A stretch of DNA of 64,000 nt from Sediminibacillus dalangtanensis. GTDB taxonomy: Bacteria > Bacillota > Bacilli > Bacillales > Amphibacillaceae. The stretch is taken from NCBI RefSeq assembly GCF_017792025.1, contig NZ_CP046956.1:2294001-2358000 (forward strand), read 5' to 3'. Positions 58,155-64,000 of the stretch are shown piece after piece. The notes beneath the pieces are model-generated. The model saw nothing but the letters and a program-made list of their open reading frames with translations. It was not told the DNA's origin and searched no databases. The stretch's first letter is position 1. Every line of letters starts with the position of its first letter. Position numbers and translations under genes: made by a program.

Positions 58155-58699
58155 TTGATAGAAACTGCGCAGTAACTTCCTTTGTAGTCCTTGGGCCTTT
58201 TTATAGTAGTGGTGTAGTCCAGCGAAGGAAATACCCTGCGCTTTCCTCCCGCAGGAGTCTTCGGGTATTTCCTTCGCTGGGAACAGCTTCCTGTTTCTAA
58301 ACGAATGTACGAGACATTTTTCTCTTGCATCACTTGGTCCTGCATGTAGCTAGAAAAACAAGCAAAAAGTCCAAGACAAGGAGAAAAGAAGGAACCCCAA
58401 CTGTTTTCTAGGAAGAAAAGCACGCGTTTCCTGACAGGCGTTGTTAAGAAGTCTTGTTGGCTCTAAAGGGTAAAGGTTGTACGCTAGCGATAATCAGCAT
58501 GCTCTTAGCGAAGGGAGCATACGCAGACTCCAACGGGAAAAAGCGCGAGCTGAAGATCCACTTGGTAAAGCGGTTTTTCTTTACCAAGTTAGCTGAAGCC
58601 GTGCCCGCGGAAAGCGAAGTATGCTACCGAAGCGGTGGTTACCACTCTTTTTGAATAGGCAATGAAACTTCCAATCACAGTTACTGCGCAATTTATATG
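58155..58699. repeat. Family A repeat, copy 2 (about 0.55 kb)
   Basis: The ends read GAAACTGCGCAGTAAC (left) and GTTACTGCGCAATTT (right, 58680-58694). From about 58280 to 58550 it is close to identical to copy 1, but it lacks the GGTGAG...CTCACC hairpin and has gained the CTTGGTAAAG...CTTTACCAAG block and the CGAAGTATGCTACCGAAGCG block of copy 3. It occupies most of the yrrB-mnmA gap (57969-58881). No transposase; open frames are fortuitous. Confidence 0.87.
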
Positions 58700-58836
58700 T
58701 TTTGTGTACATTACGCTCTTCAGAAGAAAATACTTTAAAACAAATCATTTGGCGAGCAGCAAAAAGCACAGCTTAATTACTCTTACTTCTAGTCTAATGA
58801 AAATCGATTGGCACGCCAACCCCTTGATTGAACTTT

Positions 58837-58869
58837 GAAAAACCCCTTGTCACATTGGACAAGGGGTTG
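58837..58869 (-). terminator. Terminator of cymR-yrvO-mnmA
   Basis: AACCCCTTGTC pairs with GACAAGGGGTT across a 6-base loop and is followed on the minus strand by TTTTTC, 13 bases after the mnmA stop. Confidence 0.93.
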
Positions 58870-58881
58870 CAGTATATACAA

Positions 58882-60033
<1,152 letters not shown>

Positions 60034-61176
60034 CTATTGCGCCAGCCGATTGACAATGGAAGCGACACGTTCAGCGGCCTCTTCCACATTTTCTTTGCTA
60101 TTGGCAAGCCCGAAGCTGAATCGTATCGAGTTAGTCGTACGGTCATCTCCTTTTCCGAACATTGCCGACAATACATGAGAAGGCTCAATCGAACCAGCTG
60201 TGCAGGCGCTGCCGCTGGAAGCCGCAACACCTGATAAATCGAAGTTCGTGAGAAGAGCCTCAACGTTTGTACCAGGAAAGCTAATGTTGACAATTGCAGG
60301 AACCGTTTCCGTTTCCATCCCGTTTATAATAAACCGAACATTTTCTTGTTTCAGTTTTTGCAGAAAAATCTGTTTGAATTCTCCGTATTCGCGCTGCCGT
60401 TCCGCACGTTTTTCCACAGCCAATTCAACTGCCCGCTGGAATCCTTTTATGCCGGAAACATTTTCCGTTCCGGGCCTGCGTTTCCTTTCCTGCTGTCCTC
60501 CGTATTGCAAGGCTGCAATCTGGACACCCTCTCTCATGTAAAGAAATCCACCAGCCTTTGGTCCGTTGATTTTGTGGGAAGAAGCAGTCAGCAAATCAAC
60601 ATTCCATTCGTCGACATTAATATCCAGGAGACCGTATGCCTGCACAGCATCTGTATGGAAATAAGCAGGATGATCCTTCAAAACTCCGCCAATCTCTTTC
60701 ATTGGCTGTATCATTCCTGTTTCATTATTTACAGCCATAATCGATACTAAAATGGTATCTTCTCTCAATACAGACTCCAGCTCGTCCACCGATACTTTTC
60801 CTTCCGGTCCGACAGGGAGATAGGTAATTTCAAAACCCTGTTTTTCCAAGTATTCGGCAGCATGGAGAGTGGCATGGTGTTCGATTTGTGTAGTGATTAC
60901 ATGCATACCGCGTTCTCGATTTGCCAGAGCGGTTCCGACAACGGCGAGATTATCTGCTTCCGTCCCACCGCTCGTAAACACAATCTCTTTTTCATTTGCA
61001 TGTATACTCCCAGCTATTACGCGGCGTGCTTCATCGATTACCTGTCTTGCCTTTCGACCAAAATGATGTACACTGGAAGGATTACCGAACACTTCCTGCA
61101 ATACCGGCAGCATGGCTTTTGTCACTTCCGGATGCACCGGTGTCGTCGCTGCATGATCTAAATAAATTGGTTCCAT
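60034..61176 (-). CDS. yrvO: Cysteine desulfurase (YrvO-like, IscS group)
   Basis: A 380-residue PLP enzyme with the lysine for Schiff base at Lys202 (SHKINGPKAG), His near 98-101 (QIEHHAT) and the persulfide Cys325 in SSGSACTAGSIEPSHVL, which lies on a long flexible loop as in group I desulfurases. It makes persulfide sulfur and passes it to MnmA. The ATG at 61176 follows GGGAGG. No IscU or other Fe-S scaffold gene is adjacent, in keeping with a tRNA-thiolation role. Confidence 0.93.
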   Translation of the reverse strand: MEPIYLDHAATTPVHPEVTKAMLPVLQEVFGNPSSVHHFGRKARQVIDEARRVIAGSIHANEKEIVFTSGGTEADNLAVVGTALANRERGMHVITTQIEHHATLHAAEYLEKQGFEITYLPVGPEGKVSVDELESVLREDTILVSIMAVNNETGMIQPMKEIGGVLKDHPAYFHTDAVQAYGLLDINVDEWNVDLLTASSHKINGPKAGGFLYMREGVQIAALQYGGQQERKRRPGTENVSGIKGFQRAVELAVEKRAERQREYGEFKQIFLQKLKQENVRFIINGMETETVPAIVNISFPGTNVEALLTNFDLSGVAASSGSACTAGSIEPSHVLSAMFGKGDDRTTNSIRFSFGLANSKENVEEAAERVASIVNRLAQ

Positions 61177-61193
61177 TTTTATCCTCCCTTCTC

Positions 61194-61613
61194 TCAAATA
61201 TAAAACATATAGGCTTCCTGGCTGTCATCATCACCGTGCTTTCGCAAATCATCAAGGGTAGTCGTATCCAGTACATTTTTCACAGCATCCCTGACACGTA
61301 ACCACAAGGCCTGTTTAGCAGGTTCTTCATCCTCTATCCCTTCTACAGGAGTGATAGGTCCCTCTAATACTCGAATGATATCACCAGCGGTAATCTCGTT
61401 CGGCTGTTTAGCCAGAATATATCCTCCATAGGCTCCCCGTACACTCTTTACCAAACAGGCATTCCGCAGCGGGGCTGCCAACTGTTCTAAGTAATGTTCA
61501 GACAGTTCGTTCTCCTTGGCAATCGTCTTCAATGATACCGGACCATTACCGAAATTTTTCGCTAACTCTATCATAATCGTCAAGCCATATCGGCCCTTGG
61601 TCGAGATTTTCAT
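61194..61613 (-). CDS. cymR: Rrf2-family cysteine metabolism repressor CymR
   Basis: A 139-residue Rrf2 regulator with an N-terminal winged helix starting MKISTKGRYGLTIMIELA and a recognition helix near LSEHYLEQLAAPLRNACLVKS. Only one cysteine is seen, not the three-Cys cluster of IscR/NsrR Fe-S members, so it probably does not bind a cluster. In Bacillus CymR represses cysteine synthesis and uptake genes with CysK. The ATG at 61613 follows AGGTGAGGGG. It heads the operon cymR-yrvO-mnmA. Confidence 0.92.
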   Translation of the reverse strand: MKISTKGRYGLTIMIELAKNFGNGPVSLKTIAKENELSEHYLEQLAAPLRNACLVKSVRGAYGGYILAKQPNEITAGDIIRVLEGPITPVEGIEDEEPAKQALWLRVRDAVKNVLDTTTLDDLRKHGDDDSQEAYMFYI

Positions 61614-62020
61614 TCCCCTCACCTCTTCATGCATAACTCTCTATCAGCGGAAAGCTTTTATTGACTTAGTTTTGCTTGACTCCGTTTTTTGATACATCAA
61701 GCTGTGATTCCATTTTCTGAATAACCGCTGATTTGTCCGTTTTCTATTGGGAAACACCTAGTTTAAACAGGTGTCTCAAGTATATTTAAACGTTCTTCTA
61801 ATAAAGAGATCGAGACTTCCTTTTCCCTCAACCCTTTATCTCCTTGTTATAATTGTATCATTAGCCAAAAGCTATTATAGCATGAATAGCAAGTTTCTTG
61901 CATTTTATCAAGGTTATCATTACGCTTGAAAATAGTTATTTTATAGACATTATCAGGTTACGTCAAGCTATATACTCACAGAGCGATAATTGGACTCTTC
62001 ATTAAACAGGGGGAATAATA
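61614..62020. other. Divergent control region cymR/rarA
   Basis: The minus strand has two candidate cymR promoters: TTGACG-N17-TAAAAT (61966-61938) and an extended -10 TGCTATAAT (61882-61874). GCAAG-TTT-CTTGC (61889-61901) and GCTATT-N8-AATAGC (61871-61890) are inverted repeats over the second promoter. An ACACCT...AGGTGT hairpin lies at 61754-61774. The resulting leader of over 250 bases is long for this operon. Confidence 0.5.
61763..61831 (-). CDS. Possible 22-residue leader peptide before cymR
   Basis: TTG at 61831 is preceded by AAGGAGAT at 6-base spacing and opens a frame of 22 codons (MREKEVSISLLEERLNILE then TPV) that ends inside the hairpin at 61754-61774. Site and spacing are good, but the peptide has no family and contains no cysteine, so an attenuation role is speculative. 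Confidence 0.3.
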   Translation of the reverse strand: MREKEVSISLLEERLNILETPV

Positions 62021-63310
62021 ATGAGAAGCAAAGAACCATTGGCTTATCGGATGCGTCCAAAAACAATCGATGAAGTCGTCGGTCAGGAAAATGTGATTGG
62101 AAAACAGACAAAACTCTACCAAATGCTGATGAACGGCTACGTACCATCCATGCTTCTATATGGAGATCCAGGTATCGGTAAGACGGCCATTGCCCATGCA
62201 ATCGCCGGTACAGTAAACATGCCGTTCACCACCTTGAATGCGACTACTGCCGGAAAAAAAGATGTAGAAATCGTCATCGAAAAAGCGAAAATGGAAGGAA
62301 ACACCATCCTGTTTCTCGATGAAATTCATCGCTTTAACAAAGCACAGCAAGATTACTTGCTCCCACATGTGGAAAAAGGATTAATCATCTTGATCGGTGC
62401 CACAACCGAAAATCCCTATCACGATGTCAATCCCGCTATCAGAAGCAGATGCGGACAGATCAAACAGCTGGAAAGGCTTGACAGCAAAGATATTGAGAAA
62501 CTGCTTCGGAACGCGCTGGCAGATGAAGATAGAGGCTTCGGAAACCTCCCTATCACTGCTGATGAGAAAGTGATTCAGCGAATTGCGGAAGGGACCAACG
62601 GAGATGCAAGGAAAGCGTTGAATGTTCTGGAAGCAGTTGTCTATGCTTCCGGTAAACAAGAGGAAGAAATCGTGCTCGAAGAACAAACGGTGGAAGAATT
62701 TATCGACAAGGCAGGTGTGTTTGGCGATAAAAAAGGTTCTAATTTTTATAACTTGTTGTCAAGTCTGCAAAAAAGTATTCGCGGCAGTGATGTAAATGCC
62801 GGTTTATATTATTTGGCCCATTTACTGGAAAGCGGAGACTTGACTGCAGTCAATCGCCGTCTGCTTGTGATTGCTTATGAAGACATTGGACTGGCAAACA
62901 AAGATGTCGGGAGTCGTGTTCTGGCAGCAGTGGAGGCAAGTGAACGCCTTGGTATGCCTGAGGCAAGGATTCCTTTATCGGTCGCTGTTGTCGATATGTG
63001 TCTGTCTACGAAATCCAATTCCGCCTACAAAGCCCTTGATATGGCAATAAATGATATTCGGAAAGGGAAAGTCGGGGAGATTCCTCTACATTTGCGTGAT
63101 ACCCATTATAAAGGTGCTAAGGATTTGGGGCATGAAGGATACTTATACCCACACAATTATCCTGTCGGTTCATTCGGCGGCTGGGTTAATCAAGATTATC
63201 TTCCTGAAAAATTAAAAGACAGACAGTATTATCATCCCGTTGAAGCTGGAGAGGAACGAAGAATGGCGGAAATCTACAGGAAATTAAAAGATTTCAAAAA
63301 ACAAAAATAG
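62021..63310 (+). CDS. rarA: Replication-associated recombination ATPase RarA (MgsA)
   Basis: A 429-residue AAA+ protein with Walker A GDPGIGKT (48-55) and Walker B FLDEIHRF (98-105), an arginine-finger segment and the C-terminal MgsA domain (SDVNAGLYYLAHLLESGD onward) for tetramer formation. It acts at stalled forks. GGGGGAATA precedes the ATG. It is divergent from cymR. Confidence 0.95.
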   Translation: MRSKEPLAYRMRPKTIDEVVGQENVIGKQTKLYQMLMNGYVPSMLLYGDPGIGKTAIAHAIAGTVNMPFTTLNATTAGKKDVEIVIEKAKMEGNTILFLDEIHRFNKAQQDYLLPHVEKGLIILIGATTENPYHDVNPAIRSRCGQIKQLERLDSKDIEKLLRNALADEDRGFGNLPITADEKVIQRIAEGTNGDARKALNVLEAVVYASGKQEEEIVLEEQTVEEFIDKAGVFGDKKGSNFYNLLSSLQKSIRGSDVNAGLYYLAHLLESGDLTAVNRRLLVIAYEDIGLANKDVGSRVLAAVEASERLGMPEARIPLSVAVVDMCLSTKSNSAYKALDMAINDIRKGKVGEIPLHLRDTHYKGAKDLGHEGYLYPHNYPVGSFGGWVNQDYLPEKLKDRQYYHPVEAGEERRMAEIYRKLKDFKKQK

Positions 63311-63818
63311 ACGCTGTCATCCCTTCCCCAATTTCTTCCTAAGAGAGAGCATTAAGAAGAAAAGCACTATCAGCACAAGCAGAATATATAGAATCCTATT
63401 GGACCATCATATATCAGAAAACACTGGCGGCTGGGTTTGCCGTGTTCAGTGAAATCCGTAGTGGACTTCCTCGATCCAAGGGGAAAGGAGTCTGATCAAG
63501 AACATCCTTTGCTAGCCATGCTTATAGGAAGCGAATTGTTCTGCCGAGGCGAGTCCGGGCGACAATCTGGTCATAGTGGCAGAAAAAAACGGATTTTCCC
63601 TGTATCGCAATTGTTTAAACTGTAAAAATCTTTAAACCAACGGATCTGGAATAAGAGACATATAATATGTTAGCAGCAAATTCAAGTAAAAACAGCTAGC
63701 ATTTCCAGAATAAAAAAGACAAAGTATTACATTCCTGCGTATAAAAACAATAGAAACGGCAAAGATAGATATAAAAATTGCAAACTATTTCTATGAATTT
63801 ATTGAAGGAGTGAATACT
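63311..63818. other. 508-base non-coding region after rarA with a foldable core
   Basis: No credible gene is seen. The part 63448-63600 can fold into a long imperfect hairpin on the plus strand: GAAATCCGT (from about 63450) with ACGGATTTTC (63588-63597), then GGACT and CCTCG with CGAGG and AGTCC, then AGAACA with TGTTCT. It could be a structured RNA. No clear terminator follows rarA or the fold. Confidence 0.35.
63739..63766 (+). promoter_or_regulatory. Possible sigma-F promoter of the rsfA-like gene
   Basis: GTATA (63739-63743) and GGCAAAGAT (63758-63766) resemble the sigma-F -35 and -10 (GYWTA, GGNNANNNT), with spacing about one base shorter than usual. rsfA of B. subtilis is a sigma-F gene. 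Confidence 0.35.
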
Positions 63819-64000
63819 TTGGTTAAAGTTAGACAAGACGCTTGGTCACATGAAGATGACTTGCTGTTGGCCGAAACAGTATTAAGACATATCAGAGAAG
63901 GCAGCACCCAATTGAATGCTTTTGAAGAAGTCGGGGATAAATTAAATAGAACCTCGGCTGCTTGCGGATTCCGCTGGAATGCCGAGGTAAGAAAGAAATA
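63819..64000 (+). CDS. rsfA: RsfA-family prespore transcription regulator, N-terminus
   Basis: Sixty codons are visible before the right edge. The start is TTG at 63819, with AAGGAG 8 bases upstream. The sequence [20 protein letters not shown] then [20 protein letters not shown] is the Myb/SANT-like DNA-binding head of RsfA-type regulators. B. subtilis RsfA tunes sigma-F gene expression in the forespore. Paralogues exist in Bacillaceae, so the exact member is uncertain. Confidence 0.82.
   Translation, partial: MVKVRQDAWSHEDDLLLAETVLRHIREGSTQLNAFEEVGDKLNRTSAACGFRWNAEVRKK

Noticed and set aside
58136..58423. 95-residue open frame before mnmA
   Set aside because: It is repeat sequence from copy 2, with no start site and no protein family.
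61614..62020. 6S RNA between cymR and rarA
   Set aside because: No long self-pairing fold was found there; the promoters and small frame explain the region better.

Overview
The window is chromosomal DNA of an endospore-forming member of the Bacillaceae. The sporulation genes (spoIIP, gpr, yqfC/yqfD, sigK, sda, an rsfA-type regulator), the comE competence operon and a gene order very close to Bacillus subtilis all point there. Moderate-to-low GC, a large Mrp Na+/H+ antiporter operon and several Bacillaceae-style intergenic repeats suggest a salt- or alkali-tolerant relative such as Oceanobacillus or Virgibacillus; the genus is an inference.

Layout. 1-5.7 kb (minus): start of phoH, the sporulation pair yqfD/yqfC, a sigma-W-type flotillin operon (yqeZ-floA-small membrane protein), then rpsU-yqeY. 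5.9-6.5 kb: a 0.55-kb repeat. 6.5-8.3 kb: a Na/Pi transporter (plus) facing deoC (minus). 8.7-16.9 kb (minus): the heat-shock and ribosome/tRNA-methylation block hrcA-grpE-dnaK-dnaJ-prmA-rsmE-mtaB with a perfect CIRCE operator. 17-28.8 kb: hemW, lepA, yqxA, spoIIP, gpr, holA and comEA-EB-EC on minus; rpsT, yqzM and comER on plus. 29.7-30.5 kb: two repeats. 30.5-35.5 kb (minus): yqeG-yqeH-aroE-yhbY-nadD-yqeK-rsfS-yqeM, with many overlapping genes. 35.7-36.1 kb: a DnaA-box cluster upstream of sda. 36.4-41.7 kb (plus): an mrp operon that runs A, C, D, E, F, G and has no mrpB. 42.2 kb: an uninterrupted sigK. 43.1-57.9 kb (mostly minus): yrhC, mtnN, yrrS, greA, udk, trmR, mltG, yrzB-ruvX-ireB, alaS with a T-box leader, yrrI, recD2, yrrB. 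58.2-58.7 kb: a second full-size copy of the long repeat. 58.9-61.6 kb (minus): cymR, a dedicated cysteine desulfurase and mnmA. The window ends on plus with rarA, a 0.5-kb non-coding stretch with a possible structured RNA, and the start of an rsfA-like gene.

Most genes are housekeeping and syntenic. The unusual material lies between them. Three families of dispersed repeats are present: family A (four copies, 164 to about 560 bp, terminal inverted repeats, modular interior), family B (three copies that share one end but have lost different amounts of the other) and family C (terminal inverted repeats and one hairpin per end, placed just after gene stops). mrpB is missing from an otherwise intact mrp operon, and the tRNA U34 hydroxylation genes yrrN/yrrO are missing between trmR and udk. 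I see no CRISPR array, prophage, tRNA or rRNA gene, and no defence or biosynthetic island.
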